DNA from: Spirochaetota bacterium
GTDB taxonomy: Bacteria; Spirochaetota; Brachyspiria; Brachyspirales; JACRPF01
DNA: 64,000 nt
NCBI GenBank assembly: GCA_016214035.1
Contig: JACRPF010000005.1
Location: 62,001 to 126,000, forward strand
Reading direction: 5' to 3'
Of this stretch, positions 25,351 to 33,846 are shown in pieces. Positions within the stretch are counted from its first letter, which is position 1, and each line of letters begins with the position of its first letter. Under the pieces are notes generated by a model. That model did not search any database. It saw nothing but the letters and a program-made list of their open reading frames with translations, and had not been told where the DNA came from. The position numbers and the translations under genes are program-made.

Positions 25351-28212
25351 CTACGCCGTCTTATCTCCCTTATCCGCCAACAACACTTCCCGCGGCTTGC
25401 TGCCGTTCTCGGGTCCGATGATGCCGCGCTGTTCCATTATCTCAACGATGCGTGCCGCGCGGTTGTAGCCTATCTTAAGCCGCCGCTGCAGGAACGATGC
25501 GCTCGCTTTGCGTGTGCGCACCACGAGCGCCACCGCGTCTTCCCAGAGCGAATCGTCGATGGCGTCTTCTTCGATGCTGTCGTCGCCCTCTTTCGCCTCG
25601 AGCATGGCGATGACTTCTTCGTCATACATCGGTGCAAGCTGATTGGATATCTCGTCGACCACTTTTTTCACTTCGGTGTCGGAAACGAACGCGCCCTGCA
25701 CACGCTCGGGCATCTGCACCGCGGGCGAGCAGAAGAGCGAGTCCCCTTTGCCGAGGAGCTGTTCCGCGCCGCCCATGTCGATGATGATGCGCGAGTTCAT
25801 CTTGTTGGGCACCTGGAACGCGATACGCGTGGGAAGGTTCGCCTTGATGACGCCGGTGACAACATCAGCCGACGGGCGCTGCGTTGCGATGATGAGGTGA
25901 ATACCGACGGCGCGTGACATGCCCGCGAGCCGCGAGATGAGATCTTCCACCTCTTTTGACGCGACGATCATGAGGTTATGAAGCTCGTCGATGACCACCA
26001 CCATGTACGGGAAGAACTCAAGCGGCTCGCCCTCGAAATCCTTTTCGCCTGATTCGATGAGGCTTTTCACTTTTTCGTTGTAGGCCTTTACGCTCCGCAC
26101 ATAGAACTTTTCCATCTTCTCGTAGCGCTTTTCCATGATGTCTACGATGTGCCGGAGCACGACGGTAGCCTTCTTTTCGTCGGACACCACCGGCGCCATG
26201 AGATGCGGGATGCCGTTGTATATGGAAAGCTCAACACGTTTCTTGTCGATGAAGATGAATTTGAGTTCATCGGGACGGAAACGATAGAGCAGTGACAGGA
26301 TGACGGTTGACAGACACACGCTTTTTCCGGAACCGGTAGTCCCTGCGACGAGGAGATGCGGTGCGGCGGCAAGATCGCCCACCACATTGTTGCCGTAAAT
26401 GCCTTTGCCGAGCACGAAGGGGATATCCGCTTTCGACGAGCGGAAATCCTCGCTCTCAAGGACGTCGCGGAGGAGGACCGCGGTGCGTACTTTGTTGGGT
26501 ATCTCGATGCCGATGACTGATCGTCCCGGTATCGGCGCGATGATGCGCACACTTTCGCTTGCAAGCGCGAGTGCTATGTTGTCCGTGAGGTTTGCCACTT
26601 TCGAAACGCGAGTGCCGGCCTCAAGTTCAAGCTCATACCGTGTGATCACCGGTCCGCGCGATGCGCCTACCACACGCGCCACGACATCAAAATCCGCGAG
26701 CGTCTGTTCCAGCCGCACGGCGGTCGCTTTGATGTTCTCGCCGGCGGTGCCGTCGTTTATGACGATGGAACGTTTGAGCAGATCGATCGACGGGCCTTTG
26801 TATTTTTTATCCACCACGCGCGGATCGTAATTGTCCTGTATCAAGGACGGCATTACATCCGATTCCTTCACCTTTTTCGGAACGATGTGACGCTCGGGCA
26901 GCGTATCCACTCTGCCGTCACGGTCGCCCGGCTGTTCCTGTATCCGCGCCTTAACTTCATTGATGAGGATATTGTTTTCATCATCGTCGACCGGTGTCTC
27001 TGCTTTTGCGGCAATGGGTTCCGCATCAGTTTCTTCTATTACCTCATCAGCTTCGTCAATGTCGTTATCGTCAGTCTGATCTTCATCGCTATCGGCTGAC
27101 GCAGCTTCTGTTTCTTCTAATTCAACCACCGGTTCAGCCGCATCCTCAATGAGATCTTCCTCATCAACAGTGCCGGTGACTTCCATTATGGCTGCCGCCG
27201 GAGCGGTTTGCACAGATTCCGTTACAGGTTTTTCAAGAATAGGGAACGGGTCGGCTGTAACGGCTGCGGGCGCAATGGATACTGCCGAAGCGGCGGGCAT
27301 TGACACGGTGCCGCGTACCTCTTCATCGCCGTAGATGTCGCGGTCGAACGGGGGTATCATTTCCATGATCGGGCCTTTCGCGGCCGCACTGACGCCGAAC
27401 TCGGCGGCGGGTTTGCGTTTCATGACGACATTTCTGACGGTCACCTTTTCCACCAGCGGAAGAACACGGAGTCCAAGTGCGCCCACTTCGCGTTTTCTCA
27501 GAAGCGGTGCGACCCCGGGTATCGGCGGCAGTTTTCCGCTTTTCATCCTGAGCGGCGGCTTTTGCACGGGAACGGCCGCTTCTTCCGGCATTTCTCCGGA
27601 GGTTTCAGTATTCTGCGCTTCACGGCGGGCTGTAAGCGTCTTTTCGGCGGCGTTTTTGATGCTGCCGGCAAAGCGGGTGATATAATCCTTGAACGAGAAT
27701 TTGAACATGAATATGGCGTCCGCAAGCAGAAGGAATCCGAACAGCGCGTATGAACCGATGCCGCCCAGAAGCGATTGTGATGATAATGATATCGCATTGC
27801 CCACAGCACCGCCGCGGAAATAGGTCTCGCTGCTCATGAGCACACGGTCGAACAGCGCGCCGAAGACGAGCATGGCGGCGAGAATGCCTCCCACGATGCC
27901 CAGCGATCCGCGAAGCGATCCATGCAGTGTCTGATGTATGCCCGCCCAGAGCAGAAGCCCCGCGATGAAATATGCTGAAAAACCGAACCCCGCGAACAGG
28001 AGCGACGCAACCTTAACGCCGATGCCGCCGGCGAGGTTATGCGTGGTGACGTTCGGTGACGATGAGAACATCGTGCTGTCATTGGGCGAAAAACTTATCA
28101 GCGATAGGAAGATAAGTCCCGCGATGAGCACGAAGAGAAGCCCCAGTATTTCCTGCCACACCGTTGAACTTCTGATGACCGCAAGAAACGTGCTTTGTAT
28201 AGGTTTTTTCAT
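25351..28212 (-). CDS. ftsK: DNA translocase FtsK/SpoIIIE
   Basis: A 953-residue chromosome-segregation motor at the division septum. The N-terminus has four membrane helices (residues about 20-185), followed by a long linker rich in Ala, Pro, Glu and Asp (about 190-450, with a strongly acidic patch DSDEDQTDDNDIDEADE), then the RecA-like motor with Walker A LLVAGTTGSGKSVCLST near 627, Walker B MVVVIDELHNLM near 740 and LIIATQRPSADVVTG. The winged-helix gamma domain (KASASFLQRRLKIGYNRAARIVEIME, about 880-945) reads KOPS-like polarity sequences. Full length for the family. It stands alone, with its own upstream region shared divergently with nrdD. Confidence 0.95.
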   Translation of the reverse strand: MKKPIQSTFLAVIRSSTVWQEILGLLFVLIAGLIFLSLISFSPNDSTMFSSSPNVTTHNLAGGIGVKVASLLFAGFGFSAYFIAGLLLWAGIHQTLHGSLRGSLGIVGGILAAMLVFGALFDRVLMSSETYFRGGAVGNAISLSSQSLLGGIGSYALFGFLLLADAIFMFKFSFKDYITRFAGSIKNAAEKTLTARREAQNTETSGEMPEEAAVPVQKPPLRMKSGKLPPIPGVAPLLRKREVGALGLRVLPLVEKVTVRNVVMKRKPAAEFGVSAAAKGPIMEMIPPFDRDIYGDEEVRGTVSMPAASAVSIAPAAVTADPFPILEKPVTESVQTAPAAAIMEVTGTVDEEDLIEDAAEPVVELEETEAASADSDEDQTDDNDIDEADEVIEETDAEPIAAKAETPVDDDENNILINEVKARIQEQPGDRDGRVDTLPERHIVPKKVKESDVMPSLIQDNYDPRVVDKKYKGPSIDLLKRSIVINDGTAGENIKATAVRLEQTLADFDVVARVVGASRGPVITRYELELEAGTRVSKVANLTDNIALALASESVRIIAPIPGRSVIGIEIPNKVRTAVLLRDVLESEDFRSSKADIPFVLGKGIYGNNVVGDLAAAPHLLVAGTTGSGKSVCLSTVILSLLYRFRPDELKFIFIDKKRVELSIYNGIPHLMAPVVSDEKKATVVLRHIVDIMEKRYEKMEKFYVRSVKAYNEKVKSLIESGEKDFEGEPLEFFPYMVVVIDELHNLMIVASKEVEDLISRLAGMSRAVGIHLIIATQRPSADVVTGVIKANLPTRIAFQVPNKMNSRIIIDMGGAEQLLGKGDSLFCSPAVQMPERVQGAFVSDTEVKKVVDEISNQLAPMYDEEVIAMLEAKEGDDSIEEDAIDDSLWEDAVALVVRTRKASASFLQRRLKIGYNRAARIVEIMEQRGIIGPENGSKPREVLLADKGDKTA

Positions 28213-28332
28213 GAAAGGATGGTCCTTTTTTGTGGTGCTTGGTACTATTATCGGTATGCTGAATACCGATGTTAGTACTTTTATAGATGCCCGATATCGT
28301 ACCGGCCCGCGTTTGTATGATATGTATCACAA

Positions 28333-28445
28333 TATGTTAACCAGCGCTGCCGGTCTCGAAAAAATAATCATAATAAGGAAGCGAGGGAGGTTGACAATGT
28401 TTGCATAATTTAATACAATACACTGTATCGGCTCTGGTTAACATA
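28333..28445. repeat. 12-bp perfect inverted repeat flanking the nrdD promoter
   Basis: TATGTTAACCAG (28333-28344) and CTGGTTAACATA (28434-28445) are exact reverse complements, 89 bases apart, and bracket the nrdD -35, -10 and NrdR-box-like site. The core GTTAAC is itself palindromic. They may be twin binding sites of one regulator. Confidence 0.45.
28391..28428 (+). promoter_or_regulatory. nrdD promoter with NrdR-box-like site
   Basis: TTGACA (28391-28396), 17-base spacer, TACAAT (28414-28419). ATACAATACACTGTAT (28413-28428) overlaps the -10 and agrees with the published NrdR box (acaCwAtATaTwGtgt) at 12 of 16 positions by my count, including the C and G of each half. NrdR represses ribonucleotide reductase genes by binding such boxes over promoters. 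A second box at the usual 31-32 base spacing is not seen. The rest of 28213-28522 holds an mRNA leader of about 97 bases and the ftsK upstream region. Confidence 0.6.
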
Positions 28446-28522
28446 ATCTTCTGCTTGCCGTGTAAACGCATTCACGTTCGGGATTATACATCACTGCCGC
28501 AGCTATCATCGGAGGGAAATTC

Positions 28523-30973
28523 ATGATCCAAATCAGAAAGCGCAATGGGCATATTGTTTCGTTCGATCATCAAAAAATAACCGAAGCTATTTTCAAAGCC
28601 GCGAAAGCGTGCGGCGGAAACGATTTTGCGATGGCCCAGAACCTTTCTGACAAGGTGGCGAATCTCCTCAATAAAAAATTTCATGCGAACTCGATACCCG
28701 CGGTGGAAGAAGTCCAGGACGCCGTTGAAAAGGTGCTCATCGAAGAGGGGCATGCGAAAGTAGCCAAGGCGTTCATCCTCTATCGCGAACAGCACAAACG
28801 TCTGCGCGATGCGAAGAACCTGGTACTTGATATCTCAAAGACGATGGACGGTTATCTCAAGCAGTCGGACTGGCGCGTGAACGAGAACGCGAACGTCAAT
28901 TATTCGCTCGGCGGTCTCATCCTCCATAATTCGGGCGCGGTGACGGCGAATTACTGGCTCAACAGCATTTATACCGCGGATATCGCCGCGGCGCATAAGA
29001 ACGGCGAATTCCATATCCACGATCTTTCCATGTTTTCCGGCTATTGCGCCGGCTGGTCGCTGCAGCAGCTCATCCGCGAAGGTCTCGGCGGCGTTCCCGG
29101 CAAGATCACGAGCAAACCGGCGAAGCATCTTGCCACGCTCGTGCATCAGATGGTGAACTTTCTCGGCGTGCTCCAGAACGAGTGGGCGGGCGCGCAGGCG
29201 TTCTCAAGCTTCGATACCTTTCTCGCACCGTTCGTCAAGGCGGACAACCTTTCGTTCGACGATGTGAAGCAGTCGATACAGTCGTTCGTGTTCGGTGTGA
29301 ATATTCCGTCACGCTGGGGTTCGCAGTCCCCGTTCACCAACATCACGCTCGACTGGATGTGTCCCGGTGATATGAAGGACCGGAAGGCGCTTGTGGGCGG
29401 ACAGGAAATGGATTTCACGTACGGCGACTGTCAGCGTGAAATGGATATGGTGAACAGGGCGTTCCTCGAGACGATGATGGAAGGCGACGCGCACGGCCGC
29501 GGCTTCGCATATCCCATACCGACATACAACATTACCCGCGATTTCAACTGGGATAATGAGAACGCCAATCTTCTCTTCGACATGACCGGAAAATACGGCA
29601 CGCCGTATTTTCAGAATTTCATCAACTCCGATCTCGATCCGTCCGACGTGCGCTCCATGTGCTGCCGGCTCCAGCTCGACAAGCGTGAACTGCGCCACCG
29701 CGGCGGCGGTCTTTTCGGCGCTGATGAGCTCACCGGTTCAATCGGCGTGGTGACGATAAACCTCCCGCGCATCGGCTATCTCAGCAAGGACGAGACCGAG
29801 TTCTTCGCGCGGCTCACCAACCTCATGGATCTCGCCAAGGAATCGCTTGAGGTAAAACGCACCGTGGTTACCAAGCTTATGGATGCGGGACTGTTCCCGT
29901 ACACGAAGCATTATCTCAAATCGTTCGCGAATCATTTTGCGACCATCGGCCTCAACGGCATGAACGAATGCGTGCGCAATTTCTTCGGTAAAGACCTCAC
30001 GAGCGACATCGCGCGTGATTTCGCAATCAAGGTGCTCAATTTCATGCGCGAGCGGCTCATGGTGTATCAGGAGGAGACCGGCAACCTCTACAATCTTGAA
30101 GCGACACCCGGCGAGGGAACATCGTATCGTCTCGCGCGTGTGGATGCTGAAAAATACAAGGACATCATCACCGCCGGTTCCAAGGAAGCGCCGTATTACA
30201 CCAATTCAACGCAGCTTCCGGTGGGCTACACTGCCGACCTTTTCACCGCGCTCGACATGCAGGACCCCATTCAGTCGCAGTATACCGGCGGCACGGTGTT
30301 CCATACATTCATCGGCGAGAGCATTGACCGCGACGTGTGCAAGGCGCTCGTGAAAAAGATAGCCTACAATTACCACATGCCGTATTACACGATTACCCCC
30401 ACGTTCAGCATCTGTGAATCGCACGGCTATATCCGCGGCGAGGAATTCGCCTGCCCCGAATGCGGCAAGGAGACTGAAGTCTATTCGCGCATCGTGGGCT
30501 ATTACCGGCCCATCAAGAACTGGAACACCGGAAAACACGCCGAGTATACCGAACGTCAGGAATATGCCGGCTTCGACACCGCGCTCGACGTAGCTGCGCA
30601 TCAGGCGGCCGCGTTTGCCATCACGCATGACGACACGGTCGCATCAATGGAAAGTTTTCCGATGAGCGCTGTCGGTCAGCCGGAGATGACGTCGGCAGTC
30701 ACCGGTGCGGCCGCTGCCGCCGTCGCGTCTAAAGTATCGCGCTACACGTTCCTCTATTCGAAGCATTGCCCCAAATGTCCGTCAGTGAAAGAGTATGTAA
30801 ACTCGCTGCCGGTACAGGGCGAAATGCTCAACGCGCTTGAGGACGACCGCGCACGTTCGCTGCTTGAAGAACATCAGATACGCTCGGTGCCGACGGTATT
30901 CCTTTATGACGATGACAGCAAGATCATATCTATTGCACACAGTGTGGAAGATATCAGGAAAGTGATGGCGTAA
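28523..30973 (+). CDS. nrdD: Class III (anaerobic) ribonucleoside-triphosphate reductase fused to a CPKC redoxin
   Basis: An 816-residue oxygen-sensitive ribonucleotide reductase. Residues 1-95 are an ATP-cone (MIQIRKRNGHIVSFDHQKITEAI). The central ten-stranded barrel includes NGMNECVRNFFG, the finger loop with the radical cysteine. Near residue 640 lies a metal site (SICESHGYIRG, then FACPECGKE), followed by EVYSRIVGYYRP, whose Gly is the glycyl-radical position. These motifs look like the Thermotoga-type enzyme. After an Ala-rich linker (about 700-735) comes a thioredoxin/glutaredoxin-like domain with YSKHCPKCPSVKEY and cis-Pro SVPTVFLY (about 738-816). The fusion suggests the reductant is this redoxin rather than formate. 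GGAGGG precedes the ATG. No activase gene nrdG is within the window. Confidence 0.93.
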   Translation: MIQIRKRNGHIVSFDHQKITEAIFKAAKACGGNDFAMAQNLSDKVANLLNKKFHANSIPAVEEVQDAVEKVLIEEGHAKVAKAFILYREQHKRLRDAKNLVLDISKTMDGYLKQSDWRVNENANVNYSLGGLILHNSGAVTANYWLNSIYTADIAAAHKNGEFHIHDLSMFSGYCAGWSLQQLIREGLGGVPGKITSKPAKHLATLVHQMVNFLGVLQNEWAGAQAFSSFDTFLAPFVKADNLSFDDVKQSIQSFVFGVNIPSRWGSQSPFTNITLDWMCPGDMKDRKALVGGQEMDFTYGDCQREMDMVNRAFLETMMEGDAHGRGFAYPIPTYNITRDFNWDNENANLLFDMTGKYGTPYFQNFINSDLDPSDVRSMCCRLQLDKRELRHRGGGLFGADELTGSIGVVTINLPRIGYLSKDETEFFARLTNLMDLAKESLEVKRTVVTKLMDAGLFPYTKHYLKSFANHFATIGLNGMNECVRNFFGKDLTSDIARDFAIKVLNFMRERLMVYQEETGNLYNLEATPGEGTSYRLARVDAEKYKDIITAGSKEAPYYTNSTQLPVGYTADLFTALDMQDPIQSQYTGGTVFHTFIGESIDRDVCKALVKKIAYNYHMPYYTITPTFSICESHGYIRGEEFACPECGKETEVYSRIVGYYRPIKNWNTGKHAEYTERQEYAGFDTALDVAAHQAAAFAITHDDTVASMESFPMSAVGQPEMTSAVTGAAAAAVASKVSRYTFLYSKHCPKCPSVKEYVNSLPVQGEMLNALEDDRARSLLEEHQIRSVPTVFLYDDDSKIISIAHSVEDIRKVMA

Positions 30974-30978
30974 TTGCT

Positions 30979-31028
30979 CGGACAGTTGGAGGACAGCGGG
31001 GCATGCCCCGCTGTCCTCCAACTGTCCG
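30979..31028. repeat. 50-bp perfect palindrome after nrdD
   Basis: Beginning six bases past the nrdD stop, 25 bases read identically on both strands with no mismatch, centred on GCATGC between 31003 and 31004. The arm contains GGACAGCGGGG. As RNA it is a 23-bp hairpin with a tetraloop. There is no T-run, so it is not a textbook terminator; it could still end transcription or protect the 3' end. GCTGTCCTG is repeated right after it. Confidence 0.7.
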
Positions 31029-31059
31029 CTGTCCTGTTAATACATTAGCCCAGCATTTC

Positions 31060-31087
31060 TTGACAGTCTCCGGAGGTGACATATACT
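31060..31087 (+). promoter_or_regulatory. Promoter of barrel protein gene
   Basis: TTGACA (31060-31065), 16-base spacer, TATACT (31082-31087), giving a leader of about 18-20 bases before the ATG at 31112 that contains CGGAG. Confidence 0.6.
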
Positions 31088-31111
31088 GCCTTCACCGGAG
31101 TTATTATTGTC

Positions 31112-32089
31112 ATGCAGAAAATAAAACGTTTATTCCTGTTGACCGTAGCGCTGCTCCTGCTCGGTACCACGTTGCCGCAGCAGAAACTGTATGCGGGACC
31201 GATGGCTGCCGGTTTCATACTCATCATCCTTGAACTTGGAAGTCTGGGGCTTGTTGCACTTGGAGTTGTAGTCACAGCTGCTATATATCATGGAGTTAAT
31301 GAGAATATGAAAAGCGGGCAGCTTGAATTCGAAAAGAGACTAAATTCCTTGCAGAACGTACTGTGGAAAATATATAAAAAAGATGGAACTAAGGTTTTGG
31401 CCGTCAGCCTTACACGTGATGAATATAATAACTATTGGCTGAAGGATAGCTCCGGAAGGATGTTTACATTGAATCAGGACGATATAAATTTCGTTCGCTG
31501 CTTTTATGATTCGGAAGAGAGCATATTCACTTATTCTGACAATTCGGTATTACGGACGTCGGGGAACACGATCTCGATAGCCGGAGATATTATTCCAGGC
31601 GGAACATATTATGAGTCTTCGCTCTTTAACTTTTCTGTAAGATACAGTATGCCATTGCCGTTGAGATTTGAGCTTGGTGTAGGTACCCGCTTTTCACTGT
31701 GGGAATCATCCGGACGTATTTCACTGAGATCACTCCATGCCTTTTCCGATGTCCGTTGGTATCCATTCAGCAAAGAGCCGAAAGATTTTTTTATTCAAGC
31801 AGCATTGTCTGCAGGAGTATATCACTTTATTCCCAATCCGTTTTTTTACAATGCTAGTCAGTCGGAGTCGTATAGTGCATTGTGTGATGGAAGCTTCTAT
31901 GTCGGTTGGAAATTTGAATGGCTTCCGTTGTTTCTTACTACTGCGATAGGTGTTTCCGAGACGGTCCAATACAATATCAATTCAAAACAATTTGCTCAGG
32001 GTTGGTCTGTTCTCCTTCGCTGCGAGATTGGACTTGATTTCAGTACGACGACGACCCCTGCGGCATACATCGCATCGAATTATAAGTAA
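31112..32089 (+). CDS. Hypothetical exported beta-barrel-like protein
   Basis: A 325-residue protein starting at the ATG at 31112, which follows a good promoter and opens a signal peptide (MQKIKRLFLLTVALLLLGTT). A second hydrophobic helix follows (about 32-58), then a charged stretch (EFEKRLNSLQNVLWKIYKK) and, from about residue 165, alternating amphipathic strands with many aromatic ends (RFELGVGTRFSLW, FSDVRWYPF, SFYVGWKFEW, SVLLRCEIGLDF), the look of an outer-membrane barrel. I recognise no named family. GC content is lower in its middle than in the flanking genes. The gene-poor repeat region follows at once. Confidence 0.65.
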   Translation: MQKIKRLFLLTVALLLLGTTLPQQKLYAGPMAAGFILIILELGSLGLVALGVVVTAAIYHGVNENMKSGQLEFEKRLNSLQNVLWKIYKKDGTKVLAVSLTRDEYNNYWLKDSSGRMFTLNQDDINFVRCFYDSEESIFTYSDNSVLRTSGNTISIAGDIIPGGTYYESSLFNFSVRYSMPLPLRFELGVGTRFSLWESSGRISLRSLHAFSDVRWYPFSKEPKDFFIQAALSAGVYHFIPNPFFYNASQSESYSALCDGSFYVGWKFEWLPLFLTTAIGVSETVQYNINSKQFAQGWSVLLRCEIGLDFSTTTTPAAYIASNYK

Positions 32090-32131
32090 GAACTGCTGGG
32101 CACGGAATTGCAATAAACGGCTCAACAAGCC

Positions 32132-32362
32132 GAAGCAGTGGCATAATGCCTTGAAGCAATGATGCAACGAGTAAAAGCAACCGCTCAAAGAGTCGAAGCA
32201 ACGGTATAATGAGTGGAAGCAACCACAGAACAAGCTGAAGCAGCCGGTTAATGAGACGAAGCAGCCGCGCAATGACCAGAAGCCAGTGTATAATGAACGG
32301 AAGCAACGGACGAATGACAGAAAGCGGCGATAGAACAACCGGAAGCGACCGCCAAAGAATAG
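32132..32362. repeat. Array 1: eleven 21-bp degenerate tandem repeats
   Basis: Eleven units, each exactly 21 bases, begin with GAAGCA or a close variant (32132, 32153, 32174, and so on to 32342) and share a second block near AATGA at positions 14-18. Units differ at many positions, yet not one base has been gained or lost. A twelfth, weaker unit may precede (32111-32131). On the plus strand every frame soon meets stops; on the minus strand all three frames stay open over much of the array, which is a property of such repeats and not proof of coding. Together with array 2 and the element at 32709 it fills the 828-base gene-free interval 32090-32917. Confidence 0.85.
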
Positions 32363-32416
32363 GGGTGATGTAAATGCAATACCGCACAGACGATATGCTT
32401 GATTGAACCATCATTG

Positions 32417-32647
32417 TTCCCTATCGCTTGGACACTATTCCCCATGGAACGGATGTCATGCGCTGATGCATGGAGTACGTTCCCTGCTGCACGGATAATA
32501 TTCCCTGCTGCATGAGTGTTCTGCGCTCACGCACGGATGATATTCCACAGCGCACGGTTTATATTCTCTCAAGCACGGATATTGCGCGATAGTGCACGAC
32601 CTCTATTCCCCATTGCACGAACGTTATTCACCATTTCATCGGCGTTC
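32417..32647. repeat. Array 2: eleven 21-bp degenerate tandem repeats of a different sequence
   Basis: Eleven units of exactly 21 bases starting at 32417 (TTCCC or variant) with a second block GCACGGAT around positions 10-17. Length, unit number and strict register equal those of array 1, 54 bases away, but the consensus is different. Read on the plus strand the units spell a degenerate heptapeptide of the type F-P-x-A-R-x-I/L in ten of eleven units, with one TGA (32513-32515) inside unit 5 and no good start codon upstream. Confidence 0.85.
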
Positions 32648-32708
32648 AATTCCATTATATATGGGGGGGGGAGCGGAGCGAACGAGTAACCACGTATACC
32701 GCGTCATG

Positions 32709-32866
32709 GCGGGCGTAGCGGGGGTGTTTTCCTCACGCGTCAGCGTTGTGCGAGCATAGCCTACGCAACAACGTGGAGAAAGCTATTATGCCGGAAAAGC
32801 AATAACGGGGAATATACGGAAGTGAGTTACGCTGATGCGTGAGGAAAATACCTCCGCGAAGCCCGC
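32709..32866. repeat. 158-bp element with 38-bp imperfect inverted arms
   Basis: Arms 32709-32746 and 32829-32866 are reverse complements with 5 mismatches in 38 bases; both include TTTTCCTCACGC. The 82-base centre shows no gene. It lies downstream of the LuxR-type gene and after the repeat arrays. It is the third element of this size class in the window. Confidence 0.65.
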
Positions 32867-32917
32867 GCCAGCGCGGGGATGCGTGTCCCGAGTGAGCGCA
32901 GCAGGGGCGGGCGGGTC

Positions 32918-33817
32918 TTACCGCTGCAGCGACTTTTCCTTTATCAGCAGCATCAACTCCACCCTGTTTCTGATATAGCACTTGCGATATATGTTGTACA
33001 CATGCCCGTCAACGGTCTTCTTTGAGACATTGAACGTCTTTGCTATTTCCCGCGAGTTTTTCCCCTTCACCAACGCCTGAATGATTTCCTGCTCACGCGC
33101 CGTCAGGCCGTAGAGATGGATGAAATGTTTGGTCAGTCCGCCGTCGGTGGGAACAGGTCTGTAAAATACGCGTACGGTATATACCAGCATGCCGAGGTTC
33201 CAGAGGAGCAGATACGCTCCGTAGAGGAATGCCGCATACCGGCCATGGGCGAGTATCTGCTCGATTATCGCGAAAGGCAGCACGAGTACGCTTACCGCCA
33301 CGAAATAGAGCATGGGGCGCTTTGAAGCGTCGGCAGCGATACTCCGTGCATGCATGAGCGCCATGACGAACCAGGCGCAGTAGAACAGCCGCATGATGAT
33401 GTCGATAATGCGTATCGTGAGCGTCTCGGTCCCGGCGATGAAGCCCGCTATCGACGGAACAACGATGGCGAGGAAGAGCGCAATGGAAACCAGCAGGAAT
33501 ATCGATGAATAGCGCTTTTTTACTTTTCGTCCGATAAGCGTGAGCGTAAAATGCGGAGCGGCATACATGGTGGCGCTGAGGCAGAGGGCGAGTATGATAA
33601 GGTCGATGTGGTATGTGGTGAGCGGAGAGGGGACATAGCGCTGAATAAAAAAAGCCAATGCGTATACCAGAAAGAATACGATGGACGTGCTGAGCAGAAG
33701 CAGATAATAGCCGAAATACGCTGTCGTATAACGCGGGTACAGGAGCAGCGCCGAGACGAACGATGCCACGCTCACGAGGACGGTTATGGTGTAAAACCAG
33801 AATGCGAATTGTTCCAT
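32918..33817 (-). CDS. Membrane-anchored LuxR-type transcriptional regulator
   Basis: About 299 residues from the ATG at 33817, directly followed by a membrane region of seven predicted helices (MEQFAFWFYTITVLVSVASFVSALLL onward to about residue 220), then a C-terminal LuxR/GerE helix-turn-helix (LYGLTAREQEIIQALVKGKNSREIAKTF, VSKKTVDGHVYNIYRK, about 232-295). A DNA-binding domain tethered to a multi-helix membrane sensor suggests it reads a membrane or extracytoplasmic cue. The frame is open 141 codons further upstream, but that part is Arg/Ser-rich, overlaps the next gene and lies upstream of a good promoter, so it is discarded. AAGGAG is 13 bases before the ATG, which is longer than usual. 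Confidence 0.8.
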   Translation of the reverse strand: MEQFAFWFYTITVLVSVASFVSALLLYPRYTTAYFGYYLLLLSTSIVFFLVYALAFFIQRYVPSPLTTYHIDLIILALCLSATMYAAPHFTLTLIGRKVKKRYSSIFLLVSIALFLAIVVPSIAGFIAGTETLTIRIIDIIMRLFYCAWFVMALMHARSIAADASKRPMLYFVAVSVLVLPFAIIEQILAHGRYAAFLYGAYLLLWNLGMLVYTVRVFYRPVPTDGGLTKHFIHLYGLTAREQEIIQALVKGKNSREIAKTFNVSKKTVDGHVYNIYRKCYIRNRVELMLLIKEKSLQR

Positions 33818-33846
33818 GCGGCCGGAAATACTCCTTCGTATATCCG

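Noticed and set aside
30979-31028. Ordinary intrinsic terminator
   Set aside because: The stem is much longer than normal and no T-run follows on either strand, so it is listed as a palindrome instead.
31982-32414. Minus-strand open frames of 118 and 124 codons over array 1
   Set aside because: They are Cys/Phe- or Leu-rich heptad products of the 21-bp period, open in more than one frame at once, without ribosome site; the repeat itself is the feature.
32132-32647. CRISPR array
   Set aside because: There is no constant repeat with variable spacers: variation is spread over the whole 21-bp unit, units are too short, and no cas gene is near.
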